This document shows, in pieces, positions 15,909 to 23,983 of a DNA stretch of 32,690 nucleotides (within the stretch, counting starts at the first letter, position 1; each line of letters opens with the position of its first letter). The position numbers and the translations under genes are program-made. The notes beneath the pieces were generated by a model. It was not told the origin of the DNA. It saw only the letters and a program-made list of their open reading frames with translations, and made no database searches. Source of the DNA: Phycisphaerae bacterium (GTDB taxonomy: Bacteria > Planctomycetota > Phycisphaerae > Phycisphaerales > UBA1924); NCBI GenBank assembly GCA_016795005.1, contig JAEUIV010000148.1, forward strand, positions 1 through 32,690, given 5' to 3'.

Positions 15909-16367
15909 ATGCACGCCGCCCATCGACGCAACGGGTTCACACTCATCGAAGTCCTGATCGTCGTGGTCATCCTCGGGATCCTCGCGGCGATCGTGATCCC
16001 ACAGGTCGCCGGAGCGAGCCAGGATGCCCTGAAGTCCGCGCTGAGGCGTCAACTCCAGTCGATCGACGACATCATCGAACTCTACCGCGTGAACAACGCC
16101 GGCACGTTGCCCACAGCCGACCCGGTCAGCCCCTTCGGCGCGGGCGGGGGCTGGGGCGTCATGGTGGGCGCCGGGTATCTGAAGCAGGCGCCGTTCAACG
16201 GGTACACGGGCGGCTCGGTTGTCGGCGTCGGCACCACGCGCGCCGCCGCCGCCGCGCTCGCGCAGGGCACGCCGGAAGGATGGCTCTACGTCCTCACCGG
16301 CGACCGACTCGATGTCTTCGCCGCCGGATACGACGAACAGTCGAACAAGCTCAGCAGCGAGCCTTGA
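15909..16367 (+). CDS. GspG-like pseudopilin, second of a tandem pair
   Basis: A 152-residue paralogue of the preceding gene. MHAAHRRNG|FTLIE has Gly at -1 and Glu at +5 (residue 14); the N-terminal helix LIVVVILGILAAIVIPQ is nearly identical to its neighbour. The shared blocks ELYRVNNAGTLP, GWGVMVGAGYLK and PFNGYTGG make a tandem duplication the simplest reading, while the C-terminal half has diverged. It ends in a Ser/Glu tail without cysteines. The ATG at 15909 is chosen to give the short basic leader; only a weak purine stretch (GAGAA) serves as ribosome site. It could be an alternative or minor subunit. Confidence 0.88.
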   Translation: MHAAHRRNGFTLIEVLIVVVILGILAAIVIPQVAGASQDALKSALRRQLQSIDDIIELYRVNNAGTLPTADPVSPFGAGGGWGVMVGAGYLKQAPFNGYTGGSVVGVGTTRAAAAALAQGTPEGWLYVLTGDRLDVFAAGYDEQSNKLSSEP

Positions 16368-16413
16368 ACCCGATCGATCGCCCGGCTCCGCGCGCCACGG
16401 GCGACGTCCAAAT

Positions 16414-16431
16414 CATAATCTCAATATGAGA
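16414..16431 (+). promoter_or_regulatory. -10-like box and overlapping inverted repeat before the GspH-like gene
   Basis: CATAAT (16414-16419) is followed 6 nt later by an ATG at 16426. Overlapping it is the perfect inverted repeat TCTCA-ATA-TGAGA (16419-16431). The patch is AT-rich against a GC-rich background. It may drive the GspH-like gene and onward pil genes, with an operator at the start point. Confidence 0.45.
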
Positions 16432-16536
16432 AATCAGGCCCGAGAACGCGGCATCCCGATGGGGCGATTGCGCCGTCTGGACCGCCGGGTCTTCCGCGCG
16501 GCCGGCTTAGGTGCCGCGATGTTCCGGTCGATCTGA
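16426..16536 (+). CDS. candidate leaderless small open reading frame, 36 codons
   Basis: ATG at 16426 opens a 36-residue frame ending at TGA 16536. It is strongly basic, with about ten arginines (MRNQARERGIPMGRLRRL and on). The -10-like CATAAT sits exactly 6 nt before the ATG, the same spacing as at 3357 and 4358. It lies in the 233-nt gap before the GspH-like gene. No homology is claimed. It could be a leader peptide, a real small protein, or merely the 5' leader of the next gene. Confidence 0.25.
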   Translation: MRNQARERGIPMGRLRRLDRRVFRAAGLGAAMFRSI

Positions 16537-16600
16537 TTGAGACCGGCGCGGAGGCATCGAGTGCTTGTGACGTGCTCGGTCCGGCGAAGGGAGCGATCGC

Positions 16601-17236
16601 ATGGTCCGAAGTCTGCCCGCCTCAGCCCGACGAAGAACGTCCGCGTTCACGCTCATCGAGGTCATGCTCGTGGTCGTCATGCTCGGCATCGCCGGCGTGC
16701 TCGTGATCCCGTCCATGTCGCAGACCAATGTCCTCCGCGTGCAGTCCACCGTCCGGACGCTCGTCGCCGACATCGCGTTCCTGCAATCCGACGCGGTGGC
16801 CTATCAGTCACGCCGCGCCATCGTCTTCGGCGTGGTCCCGCGGAAGAACCCGGACAGCGGGACGTGGGAGTTTGTCGCCGGGAACGGGTACACCCTCGCG
16901 GAGGTCCGCGGCGCATCGCTCGACCTCGCCACCGATGCGCTGATCGATCCCGATGACTCATCACGGCCCTTCGGGCGGGATTTCTCGGAAGCCCGCTACG
17001 CGGGCGCCGTTCTGTCCAACCCGTCGTTCAACGGCGACTCCATGCTGATCTTCGACGAGTTGGGCGGACCCGTCGCCGAACTCCAGGGACCCGATGCGGG
17101 CAACGGGGGATCGGTCCGCATCTCCGGCTCCGGGGCGGCGTTCCGAGTGGATATCCAGGCGTACACCGGCCGCGTCCGGGTGACGAAGATCGCCGACATC
17201 AACGACCCGGAGGGCGCGTTCGGCGGCAACGGGTAG
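16601..17236 (+). CDS. GspH/FimT-like minor pseudopilin
   Basis: A 211-residue pseudopilin. The signal reads MVRSLPASARRRTSA|FTLIE with Glu at +5 (residue 20) but Ala instead of Gly at -1. After the hydrophobic helix (VMLVVVMLGIAGVLVIP) comes QSTVRTLVADIAFLQSDAVAYQSRRAIVFGV, the GspH/FimT-type layout, then a long beta-rich domain. Minor pseudopilins of this type sit at the tip of the pseudopilus and help start assembly. Good AAGGGAG 7 nt before the ATG. It is 27 nt before pilM and may be the first gene of that operon. C-terminus ends GGNG, no odd features. Confidence 0.85.
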   Translation: MVRSLPASARRRTSAFTLIEVMLVVVMLGIAGVLVIPSMSQTNVLRVQSTVRTLVADIAFLQSDAVAYQSRRAIVFGVVPRKNPDSGTWEFVAGNGYTLAEVRGASLDLATDALIDPDDSSRPFGRDFSEARYAGAVLSNPSFNGDSMLIFDELGGPVAELQGPDAGNGGSVRISGSGAAFRVDIQAYTGRVRVTKIADINDPEGAFGGNG

Positions 17237-17263
17237 TCGAGTCAACAGGCTCCGAATCAAGAC

Positions 17264-18436
17264 ATGAACCTCCCCGACGTACTGAACTCACGCTACCTGC
17301 CGCTGGGCATTGACCTCAGCGGCTCGGTGCTGCGCGTGCTCCAGTTCAGGCGCCGTTCACGAGGGCTTGAAGTCGCCTCGGCCGTCCGGGCTGATCTCGC
17401 TCCGCCGGGCGGATCGCCGTTCGAGCCGGGCAGCGATGCCCACGTGCAGGCGATCTGTTCCGCGCTGCAGAAGCGGGTCGCGGCGCGCGAGTTTCACGGT
17501 CGGTCCTGCGTCATCACGCTGGACGATCGGCTCGTCCGGATCCGCTCGGTTCGTCTGCCGCGCATGCCCGACGACGAACTCGATCGTGCCGTGGCGATTG
17601 ACGCGCCCGGACGCCTCGGGTTCTCCGAGAAGGAAGCCGCGGAGGTGGCCTGGATCCGGGCCGGCGAGGTCAGACAGGGCGACGATTTCCGAGACGAGAT
17701 CATCATGATCGGCGCGTCGCGCGATCCGACCGAACGGCTGGTCTTCGGCCTCGCGGCGATCGGCCTGCGACCGCTCGCGGTCGAACCATCCTTCGCAGGC
17801 GTTGCACGGGCGTACTCGCGCACACTTCGGCGGAACGACGACCAGGACGTGGTCAAGGTCATCGCGGATATCGGAACACTCTCGACGGGGGTGACCATCA
17901 TCCGCGGTCAGTCGGTCGTCTTTCACAAGCCGATCGAGATCGGCGGCGACGCGATGACGAAGGCCGCCGCGACCCGGCTCGGCTTGGAGTACCAGTCGAT
18001 CCTCGATCTTCGCCGGCAGAGAATGTCAGGGGCCCCGATCGAGGCGCGCGTGGAGCGCGCGATGTTCGAGGCGATCCGCCCGACGATCATGGACATCGCC
18101 AACGAAGTGTCCCTGTGCCTGCGGTATTTCGGGGTTTCGTTCCGGGGCATGCGCACCGAGTCGTGCATTGTCACCGGCCGCGATGCCGCCGAGCCGCAAC
18201 TCGCGGAGTTGGTGGGCGAGGTTCTTCGCCTGCCGACCGCTGTCGGGAATCCGTTCGACGGAATCGACGTGCGGCGGTCGCCCCTGATCAACACTTCCTC
18301 CTGCACCAGCGAATGGGCCGTGGCCGCCGGTCTCGGGCTGAGGAGCCTCAAGCCCGCCGCGTCGCGCGTCCCCGGGCATCGACGGCAGGCGGACGGAACC
18401 AGGAGTTTGTCCCCGGCGAGAAGGGAGGCGGCATGA
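17264..18436 (+). CDS. pilM: PilM-like actin-fold assembly protein
   Basis: A 390-residue cytoplasmic protein of the PilM family, an actin/FtsA-like ATP-binding protein that links the pilus ATPase to the inner-membrane PilN/PilO complex. The N-terminal phosphate loop LGIDLSGSVLRVLQ (residues 13-26), central VIADIGTLSTGVTIIRG and IEIGGDAMTKAAA, and the late CIVTGRDA match actin-like phosphate and adenosine motifs. A long C-terminal tail rich in Arg/Ser/Ala (about 365-390) is extra. It is followed directly by pilN with a 4-nt overlap (ATGA), which also fixes the pilN start. Confidence 0.9.
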   Translation: MNLPDVLNSRYLPLGIDLSGSVLRVLQFRRRSRGLEVASAVRADLAPPGGSPFEPGSDAHVQAICSALQKRVAAREFHGRSCVITLDDRLVRIRSVRLPRMPDDELDRAVAIDAPGRLGFSEKEAAEVAWIRAGEVRQGDDFRDEIIMIGASRDPTERLVFGLAAIGLRPLAVEPSFAGVARAYSRTLRRNDDQDVVKVIADIGTLSTGVTIIRGQSVVFHKPIEIGGDAMTKAAATRLGLEYQSILDLRRQRMSGAPIEARVERAMFEAIRPTIMDIANEVSLCLRYFGVSFRGMRTESCIVTGRDAAEPQLAELVGEVLRLPTAVGNPFDGIDVRRSPLINTSSCTSEWAVAAGLGLRSLKPAASRVPGHRRQADGTRSLSPARREAA

Positions 18437-19119
18437 GCCTTTCCATCGACCTCATGCCGCGGAACTGCCGCGAAGTCCTGAACCGCCGCATGATGGTGCG
18501 ACGGTGGACGCTGGTCTACGCCCTCACCGCCACGGCGATCTTCGGGACGTATTGGTTTCTTTCGCTCGCCAACCACGTCGCGGGGCAGGACCGCGACGCC
18601 CTGGCGATCAAGGTGAAGATCAACTGGAGCCGGAACGAGGTCGTGAACCAGTTGCTCAAGGAGATCAATGAAATCGAGGAGGCGGTGACCCGCTACAACC
18701 GCCTGGCGTGGCCCGTACGCGCCAGCGAAGCGATCGACGCGATCTCCGCCGCAACGCCGCCCGCGGTCTCACTGATCGAACTCTCGATCACGCCGAAGGA
18801 AGAGAAGCCCGCGGCGGGAACCCCCCGCCCGGACGGAAGCAACAAGAAACGCGGAGCCTCGGCGCCTCCCTCGGGAGGTGCGGCCGAGACATCCAAAGTC
18901 CTGATGCGGATCGAGATGGAAGGTCTGGCGCCGGATGATTCCGCGGTCGCACGGTTTGTTTCAGCGCTGGACGCTCACCCGCTCTTCAGCCGGGTAGCGC
19001 TCGAGTTCACCCGCGCCAAGGGGCTGGCAAAGGGAGAAGTCCGCAACTTCCGTATCACGGCGGACATCGACCTTTCGCTCCGCTATTCGTTCACCGACGC
19101 GACCACGGGGGACGACTGA
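18433..19119 (+). CDS. pilN: PilN-like inner-membrane assembly protein
   Basis: A 228-residue bitopic membrane protein. The N-terminal MSLSIDLMPRNCREVLNRR is the PilN cytoplasmic tail that docks to PilM (usually INLLP-like), followed by one membrane helix at about 26-47, a coiled stretch (KEINEIEEAVTRYNRL), a Pro/Gly-rich linker and a ferredoxin-like domain at the C-terminus (RFVSALDAHPLFSRVAL). The open frame extends upstream inside pilM, but the ATG at 18433 overlaps the pilM stop (ATGA) and gives the family N-terminus. It forms the alignment subcomplex with PilO and PilP. Confidence 0.88.
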   Translation: MSLSIDLMPRNCREVLNRRMMVRRWTLVYALTATAIFGTYWFLSLANHVAGQDRDALAIKVKINWSRNEVVNQLLKEINEIEEAVTRYNRLAWPVRASEAIDAISAATPPAVSLIELSITPKEEKPAAGTPRPDGSNKKRGASAPPSGGAAETSKVLMRIEMEGLAPDDSAVARFVSALDAHPLFSRVALEFTRAKGLAKGEVRNFRITADIDLSLRYSFTDATTGDD

Positions 19120-19757
19120 TGCACCCGAAGCCGATCCACTTTGCCGCGGGATGGCTGCTCATCGCCCTGATCGGCGGCGCGGCGCTCGTCGTGCCGCCGG
19201 CAAAGGCGATGGGAAGAATCCGTCGAGAGGTCCGCGCGCTCAACGAGGAACTCGCGAAGCCCGCGGACGGGCCGGAGGTCTTCGAGCGACTGACCGCCGA
19301 CCTCGAACGCCTGAGAGAGTTCGGCAAGGGACGGATGACCCCCATCCCGAGAGACAGCAACGTCGCGGGACTGATGGGCATGCTGAGCGAGACGTTGAAC
19401 GATCTCGGGCTGAACCAGCGCGACATCACCACCCGCCCGCCGAAGTCGCACGGGGACGCCATGTCGATGCCCGTGACGATCGTGCTGAACGGACCCTTCA
19501 CGGCGGTCGCCCAGGCGATCAGCCGGATCGAGATGATGCCCCGCCTCGTCCGCGTTGAGCGGCTGCGCGTCACCACGGAACTTCCGAAGAAACCCGGGCC
19601 GAGCGAGGCCGGCGCCGAGCGTCGCGGGATCGTGCGGGCCGAGTTCTCGATCGATGCGTTCTATGCCCCGGATGCGACCCCAACCACGTCCGAGAAGTCT
19701 CAAGCGGGTTCCGTCGTCGGCGATCGCACGGGCGGCAGCGGGGGGGCAAGGCCATGA
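19119..19757 (+). CDS. pilO: PilO-like inner-membrane assembly protein
   Basis: A 212-residue protein with a short cytoplasmic start, one membrane helix (about 9-26), a coiled region with charged repeats (RIRREVRALNEELAK) and a ferredoxin-like C-terminal domain (MPVTIVLNGPFTAVAQAISRIEMMPRLVRVERLRV), the PilO/GspM architecture. A Gly/Ser tail follows. The start ATG at 19119 overlaps the pilN stop by one base (TGATG), and its stop overlaps pilP (ATGA), so translation is coupled. It should heterodimerise with PilN in the periplasm. Confidence 0.85.
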   Translation: MHPKPIHFAAGWLLIALIGGAALVVPPAKAMGRIRREVRALNEELAKPADGPEVFERLTADLERLREFGKGRMTPIPRDSNVAGLMGMLSETLNDLGLNQRDITTRPPKSHGDAMSMPVTIVLNGPFTAVAQAISRIEMMPRLVRVERLRVTTELPKKPGPSEAGAERRGIVRAEFSIDAFYAPDATPTTSEKSQAGSVVGDRTGGSGGARP

Positions 19758-20452
19758 GGCGGTACTGGATCACCTTCAAGTTGATGATCGAGCAGGAGAA
19801 GAAAAAGGCCTACGCCCTCGGCGTGCTCGGGCTGCTTCTGCTTGCTGCGCTCGTGCGGGCCGGCCTCACGCTTGGTCCGAGATCAAGCGCGGCGTCCCCG
19901 ACGACCGAAGTTTCCGGCATTTCGTCGCTGGCCAGCGCGGGGCGAGAGGCCGTCAGCCGGGCCATCGCGTCCGATGACGCGCTGCACGGCGGGCGATTCA
20001 TTGATATACCCAGATCGCCGCCCACCACGCGGAACCTGTTCGCCATGGACCCGTCGTGGTACGCGCCCGAGTTCCAGGATGCCGCGGAGTCAGACGCGCC
20101 GCCGGAACAGTCGGAACAAGCGACACAGATTCCTCGCGGCGGAGGGTACTCGGAAGGTGCTGGAGGGAAGCGCGTCGAATCCGCATCCCAGAACGCCGAT
20201 GACCTTGCGGAGCGCCAACGGGCGCAACTGCTTGAGGAGACAACAGGTTGGAGACTTTCGAGCGTGGTGATGGGTGAGCGGCCGATCGCGGTGGTGGAGG
20301 TCCCACCCATCGGAGGTCGCGGCGCCCCGCGCTCAAATGTTGTTCGAGTGGGACAGCCGCTGCGAGAGTGGCTCGTCATCGAGATCACCTCGTCCGCGGT
20401 CGTGCTTGAGAAGCAGAAGGTCAGGGTCAGATTGTCGCTCGCCAAGTCGTAA
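19754..20452 (+). CDS. pilP: PilP/GspC-like inner-membrane protein
   Basis: A 232-residue protein with an N-terminal membrane helix (about 21-36, ALGVLGLLLLAAL), a long low-complexity linker, and a C-terminal beta domain (WRLSSVVMGERPIAVVE, VRVGQPLREWLVIEI, VLEKQKVRVRLSL) like the homology region of GspC and PilP that contacts the secretin. PilP is usually a lipoprotein; here there is a membrane helix without lipobox Cys, closer to GspC. The name is assigned by position and order. It overlaps pilO by 4 nt and is separated from the secretin by 60 nt. Confidence 0.75.
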   Translation: MRRYWITFKLMIEQEKKKAYALGVLGLLLLAALVRAGLTLGPRSSAASPTTEVSGISSLASAGREAVSRAIASDDALHGGRFIDIPRSPPTTRNLFAMDPSWYAPEFQDAAESDAPPEQSEQATQIPRGGGYSEGAGGKRVESASQNADDLAERQRAQLLEETTGWRLSSVVMGERPIAVVEVPPIGGRGAPRSNVVRVGQPLREWLVIEITSSAVVLEKQKVRVRLSLAKS

Positions 20453-20512
20453 CACGTGAAGCAGGCGGGATGCGGACACGCTTCCCGGAAACGGAATCAA
20501 GGAGTCGAAGAA

Positions 20513-22666
20513 ATGAACCTCTCCCGCACGGGTCGAATCGATCGTCTGGCCGTCAGCGCGTGCCTGTCCCTGTTTGTCGCGGCGGGCACCACGGCCCAAA
20601 CCCAGCCCGCCACGGGACAGCCGACCAACACCCCATCGCAAACCGGCACGGAAGGCCACGGATCATCATCCAAGTCAACCACGAACTCCCGCCCCGCGAC
20701 CAAGCCCGGCACCTACACGCACGGCGGCTCAAAGGATGACGTCGCGCCAACGACGACGCCCGCCGCGAACGGGACCAGCGCACCGACTCCCGCTCCGGCG
20801 CCCGCGGAGGCATCCACTCCGGCCCCCATGCTGATTCCACCAACGCAGCCCAGGTTCCCCGAGGACGTGCCGGTCTATGACCAGGCGGCCGCCCCGGCCG
20901 ATCCGAACGCCACCAAGCCCGACATCACGGTCTCCGAGTACCAGACCGTGGACATGTTCGTGCAGGACGAGGACCTCGCCAACGTCCTCCAGATGCTCTC
21001 GCTCCAGAGCCATCGCAACATCGTCGCCAGCAAGGACGTTTCGGCGCACGTCACCGCAAATCTCTACGGCGTGACGCTTTACGAAGCCCTCGATTCGATC
21101 CTCCATGTCAACGGCTACGGCTACGTCGAGAAAAACAACTTCATCTACGTCTACACCCTCGATGAACTGGCGCAGATCCAGGCGCAGGACCGGCAGATCG
21201 TGTCCAAGGTCATCAATCTCAGTTACCTCAACGCCAACGACGCCGCGGAGTTCGTCTCGCCGCTCCTCTCGGCGAAGGGTCAGATCAAGACCAACGGCGA
21301 TGTCGGCTCCTTCTCGATCCCGGAGGACAGCCCGACGGGAGATGAGCAGTTCGCCCTCGCCAGCACGCTCGTCGTCTTCGACTACCCGGAGCACGTCGCC
21401 GAGATCGAAAAACTCATCACCAACCTCGACACCAAGCCGGCCCAGGTGCTCGTCGAGGCGACCATCCTCCAGGCGACACTCACCGAGTCCAACGCGTTCG
21501 GCGTGGACTTCGCGTTCCTCAACGGCGTCAACATGACCGACTTCCTGGGCCTCGGCGGGTTGCTCGGCTCATCGAACGTCCTGAACAACGGCGCCGACTT
21601 CGTCCCGGGCGACAGCCGGGGCTCCTCGGTCGTGTCCACGCCGGGCAACACCGCCGGGCCGGGCACCTTCAAACTCTCGATCCTCCACGACGACATCGGC
21701 GTCTTCATCCGCGCCCTCGACGAAGTGTCGGACGTCTCGATCGTCTCGAACCCGAAGGTCCTCGCCCTGAACCGCCAGTCGGCAAAGGTCGATGTGGGAC
21801 GCAAGATCGGTTACCTCAAGAGCACCACGAACAACGGCGTGACCGAGCAGGATGTCGAGTTCCTGCCCACCGGCACATCGCTCGCCTTCCGCCCCTTCAT
21901 CTCGAAGGACGGGCTGATCCGCATGGAACTCAAGCCGAAGGTCTCGGAAGGCATCATCAACGAATACACCGACAAGACCGGGCACACCGTCACCGTCCCC
22001 GACGAGATCACCCAGGAGATCACGACCAATGTCATCGTGCCCGACGGCTCGACGGTCGTGCTGGGCGGCCTCTTCCGCGAGCAGACATCACTCAAGCGCA
22101 GCCAGGTGCCGGGACTGGGTGACATCCCGCTCGTCGGCGCCGCGTTCCGGGGACACGACGACTCCACGAGCCGCTCCGAGGTCATCTTCATGATCAAGCC
22201 GACCATCATGAACGACAAGAATCTCCTCGCACAAGGGGAGAAGGCCATCGGCTTCACCGAGCAGGTCCGCGCCGGATCGCGCCAAGGACTGCTCCCGTGG
22301 AGCCGCGAGAAGCAGACATCGCAGTTGAATGTCCGCGCGGAAAAACTCGCCGCCGAAGGCAAGAAGGACGAAGCGCTCTACACGCTCCGCCGCTCGCTCG
22401 AACTCAGCCCCGCACAGCCCGAGGCGCATCGACTGCACGAGCGACTCTCGGGCGACACGAACAAGTGGCCCAGCCGGAGCATGCTCGAAACCATCGTCGG
22501 CGGCGAAGCCGCGGCCCGCGCCCAGGCGATGCCCGCGACCCCATCAACCGAACCGCCGCTCTTTGCGGAATTCTTCTCCTTCATCCAGTCGCCGACGACA
22601 TCCCCCGAGGGTGAATCCACGCAGAACCCGAGCCGCGACATCGCCTCCAGCCCGACGAACGACTGA
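20513..22666 (+). CDS. pilQ: PilQ/GspD-type secretin with TPR-like C-terminal extension
   Basis: A 717-residue outer-membrane secretin. Signal peptide to about residue 29 (ending FVAAGTTAQ), then a Pro/Thr/Ser-rich linker to about 140. An N-domain (VDMFVQDEDLANVLQMLSLQ, residues 146-216) is followed by N1-type repeats, the secretin core (about 415-570) with PDGSTVVLGGLFREQTS and VPGLGDIPLVGAAFRG, the hallmarks of the channel. Residues 602-650 form TPR-like helices (RAEKLAAEGKKDEALYTLRR). The ATG at 20513 is fixed by AAGGAG 8 nt upstream; the frame is open to 20456. It lies 38 nt before a TPR lipoprotein that may act as its pilotin. Confidence 0.93.
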   Translation: MNLSRTGRIDRLAVSACLSLFVAAGTTAQTQPATGQPTNTPSQTGTEGHGSSSKSTTNSRPATKPGTYTHGGSKDDVAPTTTPAANGTSAPTPAPAPAEASTPAPMLIPPTQPRFPEDVPVYDQAAAPADPNATKPDITVSEYQTVDMFVQDEDLANVLQMLSLQSHRNIVASKDVSAHVTANLYGVTLYEALDSILHVNGYGYVEKNNFIYVYTLDELAQIQAQDRQIVSKVINLSYLNANDAAEFVSPLLSAKGQIKTNGDVGSFSIPEDSPTGDEQFALASTLVVFDYPEHVAEIEKLITNLDTKPAQVLVEATILQATLTESNAFGVDFAFLNGVNMTDFLGLGGLLGSSNVLNNGADFVPGDSRGSSVVSTPGNTAGPGTFKLSILHDDIGVFIRALDEVSDVSIVSNPKVLALNRQSAKVDVGRKIGYLKSTTNNGVTEQDVEFLPTGTSLAFRPFISKDGLIRMELKPKVSEGIINEYTDKTGHTVTVPDEITQEITTNVIVPDGSTVVLGGLFREQTSLKRSQVPGLGDIPLVGAAFRGHDDSTSRSEVIFMIKPTIMNDKNLLAQGEKAIGFTEQVRAGSRQGLLPWSREKQTSQLNVRAEKLAAEGKKDEALYTLRRSLELSPAQPEAHRLHERLSGDTNKWPSRSMLETIVGGEAAARAQAMPATPSTEPPLFAEFFSFIQSPTTSPEGESTQNPSRDIASSPTND

Positions 22667-22704
22667 ACCGCGACCCCCTACCGCATACTCGAAGGAACGC
22701 CGAC

Positions 22705-23970
22705 ATGGCCACACACTCACATCGAAACGTTCGGGCTTCGAGCCTCATCGCGCTCCCGCTCGGGTTGCTCTGCATCCTCGCCGCCGGCTGCCAGAGCGGT
22801 CACGGCCAGCACACCGCCGAGTTCAAGGAACAGGCGACGCAACGGATGAACGGCGTCAAGGCCGCCACCTCGTTCGACATGGCTCAGCAGCAGTTCCTCT
22901 CGGGCGACCTCGAAAAATCACTCGCCAGCATCGAACAGTCGATCGCGCTGAACGACAAGGTCGCACGCAGCCACGTTCTGCGCGGACGGGTGCTCATCGA
23001 GATGGGTCGACTGGAAGCCGCGCTGACCTCGTTCAACAATGCGATCGCCCTCGACGAGAAGAACGCCGACGCGCACTACTACAGCGGGATCGTCTACGAA
23101 CGGTTCAGCAACTTCGACGACGCCATGCAGGCCTACCAACGGGCCGCCGCCTGCGACCCGACCAACCCGCAGTTCCCGATCGCGGCGGCGGAGATGCTCA
23201 TCGACCAGGAGAGATTCGATGAGGCGGAGGCCGCGCTGACCCCCGCACACTCCACCTTCCAGCACAACGCCGGGATACGCCAGACACTCGGGCACATCGC
23301 GTCCCTCCGCGGGAACCACGAACGCGCCGCTCAATACTTCGGCGAAGCCGCCCTCCTCGCGCCGAGCGACCCCTCCATCCTTGAAGATCAGGCCCGGTCG
23401 TTCATGACCCTCGGCCGCTTCGGCGAGGCCGAGTCCACCCTCCGCCGACTCCTCGCGAAGCAGGGAGGCGCCGCCCGCAATGATCTCCAGCACCTCCGCG
23501 CACGCGCGCTCATGGCGCTCGATCAGCCCGTCGAGGCGCGCGAGGTTCTTGTGAAGATCACGTCCGACGCGACCTCAAGCGCCGACGCCGCCGTCTGGAT
23601 CGACCTCGGCAACGTCGCGCTCATGCTGAAGGATGGCTACCGCCTCCGGGAGGCGGGTCAACGACTCATGGCGATGACACCACGATCCGCCGAGGGATAC
23701 CTCTTCATGGCCCTCTGGCAACGAGACAGCGGCAAACTCGACGCCGCCGCCAAGACGCTCGAACGCGCCGTCGCGCTCGCGCCGAATGATCCCATGCCCG
23801 CCCTGCTCCGGGGCATGATCCTCGCCGACATGGGACAGAGCACCGCCGCAAGGCAGGCGTTCGCCGAGGCGCTCCGCCGCGATCCGACCAATCAGGAGGC
23901 CCAGCGATTGATGATGGGCCTGAATCAGACCCCGGCGACCGGGCTGGTCGGCGCCAGCGTCGAACCCTAG
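22705..23970 (+). CDS. TPR-repeat lipoprotein
   Basis: A 421-residue lipoprotein with lipobox LAAGC (Cys29) and tandem TPR repeats through nearly all of the rest (for example SLASIEQSIALNDKVARSHV, ALTSFNNAIALDEKNADAHY, AMQAYQRAAACDPTNPQF). TPR lipoproteins next to secretins (PilF/PilW class) help the secretin assemble in the outer membrane, so this is the likely role here, inferred from place and architecture. GAAGGA precedes the ATG at 22705. Histidine kinase gene starts 13 nt later. Confidence 0.85.
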   Translation: MATHSHRNVRASSLIALPLGLLCILAAGCQSGHGQHTAEFKEQATQRMNGVKAATSFDMAQQQFLSGDLEKSLASIEQSIALNDKVARSHVLRGRVLIEMGRLEAALTSFNNAIALDEKNADAHYYSGIVYERFSNFDDAMQAYQRAAACDPTNPQFPIAAAEMLIDQERFDEAEAALTPAHSTFQHNAGIRQTLGHIASLRGNHERAAQYFGEAALLAPSDPSILEDQARSFMTLGRFGEAESTLRRLLAKQGGAARNDLQHLRARALMALDQPVEAREVLVKITSDATSSADAAVWIDLGNVALMLKDGYRLREAGQRLMAMTPRSAEGYLFMALWQRDSGKLDAAAKTLERAVALAPNDPMPALLRGMILADMGQSTAARQAFAEALRRDPTNQEAQRLMMGLNQTPATGLVGASVEP

Positions 23971-23983
23971 TCCGCGCTTCAGC

